Shown here: in pieces, positions 44,778-55,937 of the stretch
Layout: each line of letters opens with the position of its first letter
Position numbering within the stretch: position 1 is the first letter of the stretch
Origin: Amphibalanus amphitrite
Lineage: Eukaryota; Arthropoda; Thecostraca; Balanomorpha; Balanidae
NCBI RefSeq assembly: GCF_019059575.1
Contig: NW_024881697.1
Location: 770,964-834,963, forward strand
Reading direction: 5' to 3'
DNA length: 64,000 bases
Translations under genes and position numbers: made by a program
Notes under the pieces: generated by a model
What the model was told of the DNA's origin: nothing
Seen by the model: the letters and a program-made list of their open reading frames with translations, nothing else
Databases searched by the model: none

Positions 44778-45975
44778 TTAACCCGCGCCCGGCTGGGGGT
44801 CCTGGATTTCCACGCCCTGCTGGGGGGGGGGGGGTGTTTGAACACCCCCCCTTCTAACTCGGCTCCTGGACCACGTAGCGATACGCGGAAGGCGGCGTTC
44901 GAAAGAGCGTCAAAAATAATGAGGAAATCACTTCGGTCAATTTTTTGGTCAGGTCAAAGGTCAGGTCACCAGAGGTCATTGAAGGCAAAATTTCGCCGAT
45001 TTCCAGGTAGAATGTCGACAATTTCCAAGAAGCCAACGCATAACTCGGGAACCAATAGAGCTACAGCGCCGCGGAAAAGCGCATTCGATAGCCCTATTAA
45101 CGCCCTTTCTGAGTAATCCTCTCAGATTTGACCTAACGTCAACGGTTTTGCCTGCAGGGGGCAAAAACTGCAAAAATAGCCGATTTTTTCGGAAACAGTT
45201 TTTCTGCAATAACTTTTGACTCAAGCCTTGTACGAGCTTACTTTTACCGGCATCGTGTTCCTCTCGTCAAGACGCATCGAATGAACTATAAGTTGACCTT
45301 GAAAGGTCAACTTGAAAATTTGACCTCAGGTCAAGGTCATGACCTGACCGGAAAGGGTCATGTTGCATATCAGTCGATCCGTATCGTCGAGCTGAACACA
45401 CCTAAGGCGTTTTCATCGCTCTAGCATGCCTCTATCAAAAGTTATTTGCGAAAAACTGTTAGATACCATTCGTGACCTAAGATGACCTCAGGGCATAAAC
45501 AGGGGTCATGGCCACCCTTTTTATGTTCAGTGTGTCTAAACCACTTGTAATTCAGTGTTTGGGAGTGTTTATAATGTCTTTCGTCCAAAAGAGGCGCATT
45601 TCAATTTTCTCCCATTGACTTATAATGGGGAGGTCGCAAAATTGACCTGACCGTAGGTCATCAATATCAAAATTCTGAGATATACATTTTGTACATGCTA
45701 TTGCTCTTAGCAATCGCTGAAAGTTTCAAAGCGATCGGTCACTCGGTGTAGCTATGACAGACATTGAAACTTTTTATGAGGTGAGGTCACTTCAAGTGAC
45801 CTGGTGACCTGACCTTGAATGACCTTAGTCTGAAATTTTCACAACATGTGTAGAATTGATGTATGATAAGGTGTACCAAAAACGGCGGCGCTCCGCGCCG
45901 CCGTTTTTGAGATATTTGCGAAAAACCACAAGGGGGATGTTCAAACACCCCCCCCCCCAGCAGGGCGCGGGTTAA
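44778..45975 (+). mobile_element. TTAA-hairpin element TH8
   Basis: TTAA 44778-44781 and 45972-45975. The left end has tag CGCCCGGCTGG/CGCCCTGCTGG (two versions) then GGGGTGTTTGAACACCCC. The right end has GATGTTCAAACACCCC and CAGCAGGGCGCGGG, tag once. The interior is close to TH7, with core CTCGTCAAGACGCATCGAAT (about 45264) facing TCGATCCGTATCGTCGAGCT (about 45374). Confidence 0.85.
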
Positions 45976-46505
45976 GAAAGGAAAAACTAGATTTTCCATG
46001 GGACTAGGTGTTTTGAGGGTGTAACATATTCAGCGTTCCCATTTTTGGATACTTCCTTGTGCTCGTCAACTATCGGTGATAAACAGACAGGTGCTTGACA
46101 TGTCTCCACCCTCGGCGCGGACGGTGGATATAGGTATGGAAGACCTTGTTGAACATCGCTGAGCGTTGTGAATTACGTAATCCTGCAGAGGGGGCGTGCC
46201 CGCTGCGAGATCGACGGGAATAAAAGCGCAGAAGACCGGGCGAAACATGCGACGGTCTTGCCGGAAAGGTCATCTGATGATTGTTGCTTAACAATAATTT
46301 GCGGCGTTGGACATGATGCTTGTTAATGAAAAGAGCCCCTGAAAGGCGTCGGTGAAATCGTTCCCAATTTTGGGTACGCCGTTCCCATAATAAGGAACGC
46401 TTGCAGCGCCAGTGTACGAGAGCGTTCCCAAACATGGGAACGAAAATGCGTTCCCGAAAATGGGTACGCTTGACCATAGTTCCGCCTACTGACTTCGCTC
46501 AACTT

Positions 46506-46905
46506 CAAAAGCCTCTGTAGTGAGCGATCCTGTCATGATCCTGTGGATAATTTATTTTCTTCAATTAGTGTTCTCTTTCCTGCTCACCTCAACAGATACA
46601 GATCGCTAGCAATGTTATCATAAGCATTAATAAAATATAATTGGTTTTTGGCTTGATTCGCACACAGCAGTTTCAAAACTGAACACATCTAAAAACATTT
46701 CAATGTCGCAGCTGCGCCAAGTACCGATGTAGCTCAATAGCTAATTGAAAATAATTGAACAACTTTGTTTTTCTGGTACTTCATTTTTCAGCAAAAACGG
46801 CCTACAAGCTTTTTTGAATTAATTTTAAGATGTCAAAATTTATACAAGGAATTTTGATTTAAGTGGACTTAAGGAAAAGAAAAGAAAAACTTTATTTTAT
46901 ACAGC
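46506..46905. other. Body of the hAT element, no gene
   Basis: AT-rich; nothing recognised. Confidence 0.4.
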
Positions 46906-47954
46906 TTAACCCTCGCCCTGGCAGGGGGGGGGGGGGTCGATGCGACCCCCCCCCTAAGGTTTTTCGAAGATAGCGTAAAAACGGCGGCGCGCAGCGCCGC
47001 CAAATTTGGCACAGCCTATGGGACAACCTTTTTACATATGACCTGAAAATTTCAGGTCCGGGTGACCTTGGGTCAGGTCACCAGGTCAGAAAAACCGGTA
47101 CAAGGTCATGGTCAAATTTCAATTTTCTTTTTGCACCTGTCCAACTCACAGTTTTCGACTGATTTCTTTCAAACTTTCAGGATGTGCTAAGTTCACCGAG
47201 TTGTATAACATATATTCCGGCTTTTTTGAGGTCACTGACCTGAGGTCAGTTAGAGGTCATTACGTCGTAATGCTAAGCCTATGGGAAAATACTAAATTCG
47301 GAAAATACTGGAGATATCCGCTTCGTTCTATCACTTTTGTGCTTTGAAACCACGGTACTTAACAGCAGGTCACTTGGTGCTTCGTTGTTTGGTGTACTTA
47401 TCCATGGGTCAGGTCAAATGAGGTCAACTGAGGTCAAATGACGTTTTTGCCAATAACTTGGCACATAATGACGCTAGAGCTTAAAAAATGGTACCATTGT
47501 GTTCCTGGTGATCAGCCGAATCGAATGATATGCGATATGATGCAGTTTGGTTAACTTGAACTTAATTTATTAATTTAAGTTTGCTTAAAATTTAAGAAAA
47601 ACTTTAAGTACACTTAAGCAAGCTAAAAAGTATATCATTCGACGCGCCTTGACGTGCTGAGTTCACTGGTGCTTTTCTTTTTTCTCTATCTTTATTAGAT
47701 CAAAAGTTATAAGCGAAAAACTTTTGGCCTGTTTTTAGCGAAATTTTTACATTTATACCCCCCAAAACCCCCCTAAATATTGACCTAGAGCACCCAAATT
47801 TGCACAGGGACGAGAACTCCAGGGGGCCCACCTACCTACCAAATTTGGTGTTTCTAGGTGCCATAGGAGCCAATCGCGAGGGGGGGTCGCATCGACCCCC
47901 CCCCCCCCCTGCCAGGCCGTGTTATGAAAAATGCCCTGCCAGGGCGAGGGTTAA
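46906..47954 (-). mobile_element. TTAA-hairpin element TH6, copy 2 (inverted)
   Basis: TTAA 46906-46909 and 47951-47954. The single-tag end is on the left (CCCTCGCCCTGGCAGG) and the double-tag end on the right. The sequence is the inverse of 27599-28644 throughout, with a different flanking context, so it is an independent insertion. Confidence 0.88.
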
Positions 47955-48567
47955 TGCAAATGGCCGCCGCCTCTAAGGCCGCCATTATGGAAGAGATGAC
48001 ACGTGACGTGTGTCAATGCTTCCGTAAAATTATGGACATTTTACTTAGATTTCATCGCGATATCATTACAGTGGTGTCTGCTATCTATCAGTGTGCCTCG
48101 TAAGTAATCATTTATCAAGTTTTGTTGTGTTAAACATTTGTTTATGAAGAAAAATTGGCTGCGTCAGTATCGTCACCAATCACCATGCTACTTGGGTTGA
48201 ACGGTTGAACTGTAGGTATCATGGGTTTTGTTTACACAAATGGTGTAGCCGAAGGTGTAGCTCATCATTGTCAATGGGGTCACCACTTTTGGATCATGAT
48301 AACACACTTAACCCTGTCTTGACCGGACTCGAAATGAATGACTGGAATTGAAAGAACGTTTGTTGGTTCAGGCATGGACAAGTTATTGTTCTAACACCTT
48401 ATGCAGATGACTTGAATCCACATTCCAGTTAAATAACTGACCTGAATATTAATAGTTACAAAATACAGTTATGAATGTTTTTTTGCAGTGCAAATAGTTA
48501 AGAGGTTGCCTGATTTGTTTTTGTTCCCTTATTTTAAAGTATTAGATACCTTTCAAGGCTAATCATA
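47955..48567. other. Body of the hAT element, no gene
   Basis: No coding region recognised. Short ACACGTGACGTGTGT palindrome at about 47999. Confidence 0.4.
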
Positions 48568-49753
48568 TAGTCAGGGGAAGGAGGCCCAATTTTGGGCCGA
48601 ATAACGCAAAATTGGGTAGAGCTTAGCAGAGGGTGGTTTCTGGGGCAAAAATGACCGCTGAACCCGAATCTGACCGGTGCGCACCTCTAACTAATGTTGC
48701 ACCACTTCCAGAGCACGTGCAACTGCGTGATTCTTCTTTTTTGAAGAATGGTACCCTTTTTATATATTTTGAAATAAAATTAGTCGTGTAGTTGTGTTGT
48801 ATTCCAAAACTTTAATATAATAGTCAAAATTCATTGCATAAATGAGAATCATAGTTAACGCATACCGCAGACAATCTATGACGTCACTGTGACGTCATTT
48901 ATTGGTAGACTGACGGAAAAATGAGGTGTGACAGCAAAACATTTAACTTTATTCACAGAATACGCTCATTGGCGGATTTAAAATGCATTGTGCATGCTCA
49001 GAAAATATCTACCCGTTGCAAAAAGTAAAAATCGTCTGGATGGAGGTACCATTTTGGCCTACAGGGGGCGAAATCCGCGGAGTGTGCGTTTTTACCCCAA
49101 ATAGTTTTTGTGCAATAACTTTTGATACAATGCTCGCATGTCGTCCCTTTTACCATCGTTGTGATTCTCTCACCGAGACGCATCGAATGGTATGCAAATT
49201 GGCTTCGATTGGTTAAAATTATATTTTACCGCATTTCATAAGCTCAAGTCGATTATCACGCTATTGAAGGTTATGACCTGACTGGAAATGGTCATGTAGT
49301 TTACCAATCTCTTTGGATTATCAAGATAATCGCATGGAAAATGCTTTCATTGTTCTAACGTGGTTTGATCAAAAGCTATAGCTGAAAAATTGCTGATGAC
49401 GTTTTCAGGACGTCACATGACAAAATTCAAAGGTAGGTAGGTATAGAAGACAAGTCGTTCATATATGTATTGGCGCCGCAAAGCATTCGTAAGGCATTCA
49501 GTATGCTTGCGAGATTTTAGAATTAGATGTGTGCTTAACAGGCGTAGTTTAAGTTTATTACGTTGGCATACGTACTTATAAGATGGGCGTAAATTTCGTC
49601 ACGGAGGGTTTCACATGTGTTATGTCCCAAGTGCTTATCAATGTCTTGTGGTTATTCATGTTGTTAGACGTCACATACCCGAGCATTGAAGAACACGTAA
49701 CAACTAACCGGAGAGAATTTGATTCTGATTGGTTGTATTTATCTCTTCTGGTA

Positions 49754-49774
49754 AACACACACACACACACGCAC
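49754..49774 (+). repeat. (CA)n microsatellite at the 3' end of the non-LTR relic
   Basis: On the minus strand this is a (TG)n tract after the relic's end. It is probably its 3' tail or a nucleated microsatellite. Confidence 0.6.
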
Positions 49775-49797
49775 AGGCGAACACACATAATGTACTA

Positions 49798-51448
49798 TCA
49801 GGCTACTATCAGGAGGCGTTCGGCTGCCGGCCGCCGGCACGGTGACTCTGTGCACCCTGGGCGGTGGCGTTCGCCCAGGTTGTCTGCCTCGTCCATCCAG
49901 CGGACGCATCTCGTCGTAATGATACAATATGTTCCGTCCCATTCTGCACAGCACACGGCATACGCACATAGGTAGTATCCCGAGTGCTTGGCACCGCCGT
50001 TAAGTTGTACGACGCCAACCAGCCGGAAGTCGCCGGCCACTGGCCAGGTCGGCGAAGCAGAGCGACTGGTCATTCTCGACGCAGGACTCGGATAGATGCG
50101 CCTGTTTCGATGCGTCAGCCGGCTCTCCCTTCTTCTTCCGCGCACTGCCGGCCGTGCCCTATGGCGCGGCAGACCGGGGCTGGTCCACAGGTGGCGTGGT
50201 CCGCCCCACTCGGTCGAGGAACTCCGTGATGTATTTAGCCGGCCCCGAGAGCACATCCTAGAGAGTAGGGAGCGGCTCCCAGAGCCGGATTCGCGTTCTT
50301 GCGCGGCCGGGCACTCGCATAGCAGGTGCGCGACCGTGTCCTCTTCGCCGTATTGTCCGCAGAGAGGGCTGGTGGCCAGGCCAATACTGAAGAGTGTGGC
50401 CCGGACCAGGGGTGAGCAGCCGCTGCGGATCTGCGAGACAGTGGTCTGTCCCCATCGGTCGAGGTCGTCGTGGCCAGAGGTGTTCTCCAGATGTGGGTGG
50501 TGCTTGAAGCGATCGAGGGTGAGCAGGCCGGTTCAGTGTCAGGCCAGGTCAACTGGGATCCGACGCTGGTCGCCTGATGTCACCGCGATGTTTGCTAGGC
50601 GGTCCGCTTCTCCATTTCCCTTGACCCCCGCATGGCCCGGGATCCACTGGAGACTGATAGCTCTGCCCCCGGCCGCGGCAGAGTGCAGGAGAGCCTGCAG
50701 ATGCCCTGCGTCAGGGCCGATTCCTGCGCTGCCGGGCCTCGGCTGAGCAGTTGGAGGCCGGACAGGGAGTCCGAGCAGAGCAGGACAGACCGAATGGCAG
50801 CGAGGGATGGCTCCGGCAGTCCCAGGAAACATTTTAACGCCTCCGCCATCGCCGCTAGCTCCGCCTGCATGCTGCTTCATACGACTTCTGCCGGCACGGT
50901 ACATTCGATCTTGCGCCCCTCACGGTGCCGTCTAGGGCAGAGCCATCAGACCAGATTGTGAGGTCTGGATTTGGGTAAGCGGCCAGGGCCTCCAGGGTTG
51001 CAGCCTTCCGTAATTCTGGTGGGTCAGTCCTCTTGGTAGGTTTCGGAAGCTTCAAGCCGAAGTGGACGTTGGTGTTGTACTGCTTCCACGGCGGTTCTCC
51101 CTGGTGCAGTGTTAGTGGGGCTACGGGCACTCCACCCAGTCCAGCTTCCTCGCACACCCACTTCCCCGCTCGTCGGAAACAGGGTCGATGCTGGAGGCCA
51201 GCAACGTCCTCATCTGGCGGCGACGGCGCCGGCACTCCCACCTCCTGGGCTTCCTGTTTCTTCCGCACCCAATGGAGGTGGGCGCTGTACTGCAGTCTAG
51301 GCGGCGGTGTCTTATCAATGAGCTTCCGAGCGGGATCGTCCGGAGGGAGTCGCGTCAGGCGTCCATTCTCCCGACCTGCCAGCTCCTTGGCCCGTACTGC
51401 CAGCTCCGGCTCTCCCTTCTCCAGCAGCCGCATGCTGGTACTATTCAA
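49798..51448 (-). pseudogene. Decayed non-LTR retrotransposon, RNase H and C-terminal part
   Basis: Reading downward from 51448, about 150 residues of unrecognised linker lead to an RNase H domain spread over three frames. IWSDGSALDG (first Asp) is in one frame, AELAAMAEAL and LLCSDSLSG in the next, and ISLQWIPGHAGVKGNGEADRL in the third. Two frameshifts (about 50930 and 50690) and a stop at 50539 break it. Downstream, in frame with the last part, SPLCGQYGEEDTVAHLLCEC resembles the C-terminal cysteine/histidine motif of I/Jockey-type elements, with one Cys replaced by Tyr. The RT itself is absent. GC-rich against AT-rich flanks, consistent with a foreign insertion in the long-TIR element. Confidence 0.75.
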
Positions 51449-52280
51449 TCTCTTTTGGACTCAGACGAGCGAGTCGGGAGAGCTCCATATTCAGCTCGTC
51501 GTGCCCGTCATCATCAATCTGCAGCTTTGTCTAAAACGGTTCCATGTGTGCACTAAGAGCATCTGATAGTGTCGAGCCGCATGCATGTTGAAGGTGTGAC
51601 CAAGCTTCAACTTTATAGGGCAATCACGAATCCATGCTCCTTTGATACAAATGAATTTTCACTTGCAATGTACATAGTCCCAAGAAAATGCACTTCACAC
51701 AAGCAAGTTTACGAGTTCCTGCATCGTCTATCGTGTGGTCTCGCTTCAATGTTAGATTATTTTCCTCAAATATCCAAGACATTTCACTTTCTTACAAAGG
51801 TGATTTTTGCCCTTTTTGATAAACCACAGCTGTTTATTTTCTTTCCCAGTCTTCATGACAAGACAATTCTGGATCATTTTTTATCGCTTGCCAAACGCGC
51901 GTAACGACTAGGCTGAACCCACGCTGACTTTCCGTTATTCATAGGAATGGATATTTACTTGAAATAAATAAAAAATTATACAATTTGAACTATAGCTAAG
52001 ACCAAAGGAACCATATTTAGTCGAGTCAACGCCAACAGCATTTTGATTTAAATGCCGTCGCAGCGCCAGAACACGGTAAAAATGATATAAAAATATCCTG
52101 TTTCACGTGATTTATCAATCTGCTGAACTACTTCATCCAGTTTGACCAAATCTGTCAGGTGGTGACTTGGACTGTCACGTTCTCAACGTGACTCACATGT
52201 ACCTCTGCAAAAACGATTTTAGCATGATCCGACTCAGAAATGTTCATAGATCATGTTTGATTATTTTCCCTTCTCTGATT
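51449..52280. other. Body of the long-TIR element, no gene supported
   Basis: An open frame at 51569-51904 (111 codons) has no recognisable domain. Nothing else supports expression. Confidence 0.4.
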
Positions 52281-53216
52281 TGCATACGACGGGAATAAAG
52301 TTAAATACTTTAAGGACAAGACAACTTTTTCAACTCATTTACAGGTAAATGACGTCACGGTGACGTCATCGGCTGCCCGAACATTGCAAAACTTCAGCTT
52401 TCAATTACGCCATATGTTTTTAGCACAGGGTCAAAATATCAAAACAATATCTCAAATATCAACGACGCTACACTGCAATTCATTAAAAGGGTACCATTCT
52501 CCAAAAAAGATGAACCACGCACTTGCACGTGCTCTGGAAGTGGTGCAACATTAGTTAGAGGTGCGCACCGGTCAGATTCGGGTTCAGCGGTCATTTTTGT
52601 CCCAGAAACCACCCTCTGCTAAGCTCTACCCAATTTTGCGTTATTCGGCCCAAAATTGGGCCTCCTTCCCCTGACTAATATGTCTTGAGAAAGTTTGAAG
52701 CACATGTCTGATAATTCCCTGATTTCGGTATCTAGTTGGTATTTCCCCCCTATTTCTGAAAATCGGTTCGGTTTTGGTATACTCTCAGTGGGTTTGGTCG
52801 GTATCGGTTTGGTATTGGTTTCCAAAATTTCTGAAATTGACATCACTAACCCTTGGTGACCTGACCTGTGACGTGACCTGGTATTGTCAGTGACCTCTAA
52901 TAGCAACATATCTACTAGGCAACTGACGCCCTATCGCTGATTCTCGACAAAATGCGTTTTCCTCGGTGTTATAGCGCATTCCCTAGAAGACCCGTGAACG
53001 GTGAAACATTTAATCTTTGACCTGACCTGTGACGTCATCGGTGACCCCGAGGTCAATGAAATTTGGTTTCCTTCGACAAATTTGACAGGCCTTTCGAACG
53101 CCGTTTGAATTTTGCGGATCCGTCCAGTAGTTTCGGAGATACGAGGGGGGGGCAAAAAATAGCCCCCCCCCCCACCAGGTCGCGTTATAAACAGACCCCA
53201 CCAGGGCACGGGTTAA

Positions 53217-54236
53217 TGATCATTTTAAACAGCCCCCTTTTGGGGTTCCTGCTACAACCCACTTTATATATAAAGTTGCACTCGTGCTGTTCACAATTCC
53301 TCCCGATCCACCCGAAAACGCCCGATCCCGTCCGACCGCTTTCGATTCTCCGACTCTCCGACTCTCCGACTAGTCGGCGAGCGATCCACTCAGGTTTCGC
53401 TTATTTTTAATCCGACCGGACTAAGTTATCGTCCAAAGTTTTATAACCTGCGTCAATATTTTGTGCATACTTGTACGATTTTATGTGCACCGCCGGAGTA
53501 TCACCACTGAGAGGGTTGTGGGTCCCTACTCTCACCTCTCTGAAGAGTCGGGGGGGGGGGGGGGAAGGGTCGAGCCCCGTTTTTTTTTACATTTTTTAAT
53601 GCCATCCTGGCGTTTTTTTGCAGAATAAAGTGGCAGAAATCTGGCGAGAAATAGAAAATTGGGGGGGGGGGCTATGGCTACGAAGGTTAGTCCATGTCGC
53701 TGCCCAAGTGGCCCACCAGTCAAAATTCCTTAGCCGAGGCCCTGCTCTGGGCCCGTTGACTGCGGGTGACCTTGACCTGTCAAGCCTGATCGGCCGCCGG
53801 CCGCCACGCTGGCGTGCGGTCGAGACACGCAGAGGGCAGGGAGACAACACTTCACGCTGTATCTGACCTCTGACCTTTCCTCGTGCCCTGGTCACCAACC
53901 CCACTGGCCCCGCTCCATGTCCACATTGCCCCAAAAGACGGTAAATAAATTTTGAAAATACCCATCTTCAATTGTAGTGTTTTCTGGACCAAAATTTTGC
54001 GAGGAATCCGATGGTTTGGTCCCCGAGATCTGAAAAATTTCCATTTTGGAGATAGCACCTATTTTTTGAAAAATAAATATTCGTCAGGCATAATAGTCAA
54101 ATAAATTGACAATATAATGAGGTAATTTTGTAACAACACTAGAATGTGTCCAACATGAATTAGAGATATATTTTAGCTGAGATGATACTACATATATCTG
54201 CGCATACATGTACATGAACTAGTACATTAACCCTCG
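53217..54236. other. Unassigned region with short repeats
   Basis: CTCCGA is repeated three to four times at about 53345-53372. Long G-runs occur at about 53549-53564 and 53660-53670. A GC-rich patch lies at 53690-53900. No gene or element ends could be defined. Confidence 0.4.
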
Positions 54237-55480
54237 TCGGCCGAGAAGGGGTGGGGCGGGTGCCGCCTCATAGGGCTTTTCGCGATAGCTTAACCCTCGC
54301 CCGTAAACGGCGATCTGCCACCTTCGCCCATGCAGGGGGGGGGGGGTGGTGCGACCCCCCCTTGGCGTTTGAAAATGGAGCGTCGTAGAGCTTAGCGGAA
54401 AAGACCAACGGATTGCTCTCGCCGAGATCTCGCGATTGGTGGTATATTTTTTGGTCCTAGGTCAACATTTGACCTACTTTTGACCGGTCAAAGGTCAAAT
54501 TTTCGGAAAAATAGACTTTTTCAAATTTTCCGCGGCGATTGCGGCAAAACGGTGGGAGATATCGACTTGAAACCTTCACTATCGTGTTCCTTGATCAATT
54601 CTCTATCGTTTGGTATGTATTTCGTTTCCCTAGCTCTAAAAATGGCGCGTTGGGAGGGCCGGAAGTCGGCAAGGTCACAGTCGGCGGCAGAAATTCGAAA
54701 AATCAAAATTTAAATTTTTGAAGTCTGATTGTATTTTTGGATTTGGGATGTCCATTGGCTCCCTATAGAAGCTAATATTGCTGCATATTCCCATTGAGGT
54801 GACAAGAATTAGCAAAATAGTGGTTCGGGCGCTTTTCAAAAATAGTACCGGACGCTGTTCCTCTTGTGACGTCATAGCTCCGTGACCTGACCTGACCCGG
54901 TCAAGTTTCTTATACCATATGATAGCCAATACTTGCCCCAACATGCATGGGAAGTTTCATCACGATCCATCAACCGATGTCCGTACCACCGGCAGGAAAC
55001 CTCGGGCGTTGGCACTCAGTTTGTGAAAATCCGGCCGGAGGCTTTTCCCTTTGTGACGTCATAACTCCGTGACCTGACATGACCCAGTCAAATTTTTTTT
55101 TATCAAAAGATGCGCAAGGTTTGCCCCATAAGGTACCCAAAATTTGGCGGCGCTGCGCGCCGCCGTTTTTGCACTATTTCTGAAAAACCTCAGGGGGGGG
55201 GGTTGCACCAACCCCCCCCCCCTACATGGGCGAGGGTTAAAACTCGCTAAGGGTAGAGAGCTGAAACTTGGCATACCTAATCTTTTATTCAAGCTGGATC
55301 TTTTGACCTCAACTGCGTTTTCAGGTCAGGTCAAGTCACTGACCTATGACGTCATAAATAAACCTCTGGGAGGTCCTCAGATGTTGCAACTTTGCAACGC
55401 CCTCAGTGCCAGAGGAACTTTCACAGGAAGATGAAAGTTACAGGACGTAGTATCCTTCTGAGGTCTCACAACTTGTATAG
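54237..55480 (+). mobile_element. TTAA-hairpin element TH15, split by TH14, right end missing
   Basis: The left end is TTAA (54237) CCCTCGTCGGCCGAGAAG with a GGGCGGGTGCCGCC hairpin. It then has TTTTCGCGATAGC, interrupted at TTAA (54300) by TH14. After TH14 the module resumes (TTAAAACTCGCTAAGG, then GCTGAAACTTGG). The right terminus is not recognised; the end is approximate. Confidence 0.6.
54300..55240 (+). mobile_element. TTAA-hairpin element TH14, nested in TH15
   Basis: TTAA 54300-54303 and 55237-55240. The left end has CGCCCGTAAACGG and, after a spacer, TTCGCCCATGCAGG, then hairpin GGGGTGGTGCGACCCC. The right end has GGGGTTGCACCAACCCC and CTACATGGGCGAGGG. Inside the right hairpin is GGCGGCGCTGCGCGCCGCC, also seen in TH6. 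Confidence 0.83.
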
Positions 55481-55937
55481 GGGAGAGTGGGGTAATTTGG
55501 CCGGTGGTGTAAATTGGCCGCCCCCACCTGTACGAAAGCTGATAAAAGTGAATGAAATAACTTTAGTCTCTATTCATTTGTCATCGGCAGAACTAACTCG
55601 AGAAGAAATGTCAAAACTTTCCCCCTATTAGTTTTATTCAAAATTAATAAAAGGTGAATTACGTTAGAAAATGGTAACTTTTACTTCCGTTTAAAAATTT
55701 GTATAACATGTAGTATTTGGGCTGTAAACGAATTAAACCATTATAGCACTATTTTTGAGGGTGTTCAGCGGTTCCAAGAGCAATTTCATCTAGTTCTGTA
55801 CAGCCATGACGACTTCATAGACAAAATTTTTCAGAATGGCAATGTGGGGTTATTTGGCCGGGACTAGCGGGGCAACTTGACCGGTGCGCTCAGAGTAACT
55901 ATGCTGGGACGGCCGAGTTGTCATGGTCAATTATACC
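55481..55937. other. Unassigned sequence with a GGGGTAATTTGGCC motif
   Basis: GGGGAGAGTGGGGTAATTTG at about 55481 and GTGGGGTTATTTGGCCGG at about 55845 are similar direct motifs. Function not known; no gene. Confidence 0.3.

Larger units (their letters stand above)
43120..46501 (+). mobile_element. Element with CAGTAGGYGGAACTATGGTC ends and palindromic GTTCCC repeats
   Basis: The left end is CAGTAGGTGGAACTATGGTC and the right end the inverse of CAGTAGGCGGAACTATGGTC, flanked by ACTT (43116-43119 and 46502-46505). Just inside each end are repeated palindromes of the type GTTCCCAAATATGGGAAC (43147-43228 and 46360-46460). TH11 and TH8 are nested in it. Superfamily not assigned; no transposase seen. 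Confidence 0.75.
48570..52675 (+). mobile_element. Long-TIR element with GTCAGGGGAAGG ends, flanked by TA
   Basis: The left arm (from 48570) and right arm (to 52675) are inverted over roughly 200-400 bp. Examples are GGCCCAATTTTGGGCCGAAT, GAGCACGTGCAA and the CRE-like ATGACGTCAC(N)GTGACGTCA at about 48879 and 52351. TA flanks both ends (48568-48569 and 52676-52677). The stretch 49020-49420 follows the interior of TH7/TH8 (AATAACTTTTGA, ACGCATCGAATGG) without any TH ends. The middle holds the non-LTR relic at 49798-51448. No transposase is visible; Tc1/mariner-like TA flanks are only suggestive. Confidence 0.72.
42468..52848 (+). mobile_element. hAT element with TAGTGGTGTCAAT ends, hosting several other elements
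   Basis: An 8-bp duplication, ACCCTTGG, at 42460-42467 and 52849-52856. The left end, TAGTGGTGTCAATCGG, and the right end, the inverse of TAGTGATGTCAATTTC, match the MITE at 6671-6932, including GGTATACCGATACC repeats. It contains the CAGTAGG element (43120-46501), TH6 copy 2 (46906-47954) and the long-TIR element (48570-52675). Remaining own sequence (about 42468-43119, 46506-46905, 47955-48567 and 52678-52848) shows no transposase, so it is non-autonomous or decayed. Confidence 0.85.
41628..53216 (+). mobile_element. TTAA-hairpin element TH10, split by a 10.4-kb nested hAT element
   Basis: The left end is TTAA (41628) CCCGCGACCTGGTGGGG, with the tag once, then hairpin GGGGGGGCTATTTTTTGCCC. 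The right end has the matching GGGCAAAAAATAGCCC hairpin (about 53147-53172), then the tag twice (CCACCAGGTCGCG and CCACCAGGGCACG) before GGGTTAA (53213-53216). The matching tag and loop link two ends that are 11.6 kb apart. The hAT element at 42468-52848 and its ACCCTTGG duplication account for the gap. Without inserts the element is about 1.2 kb. Confidence 0.82.

Noticed and set aside
51569-51904. 111-codon open frame downstream of the non-LTR relic
   Set aside because: The composition looks protein-like, but I recognise no family and see no exon signals; it could be chance in AT-rich sequence.
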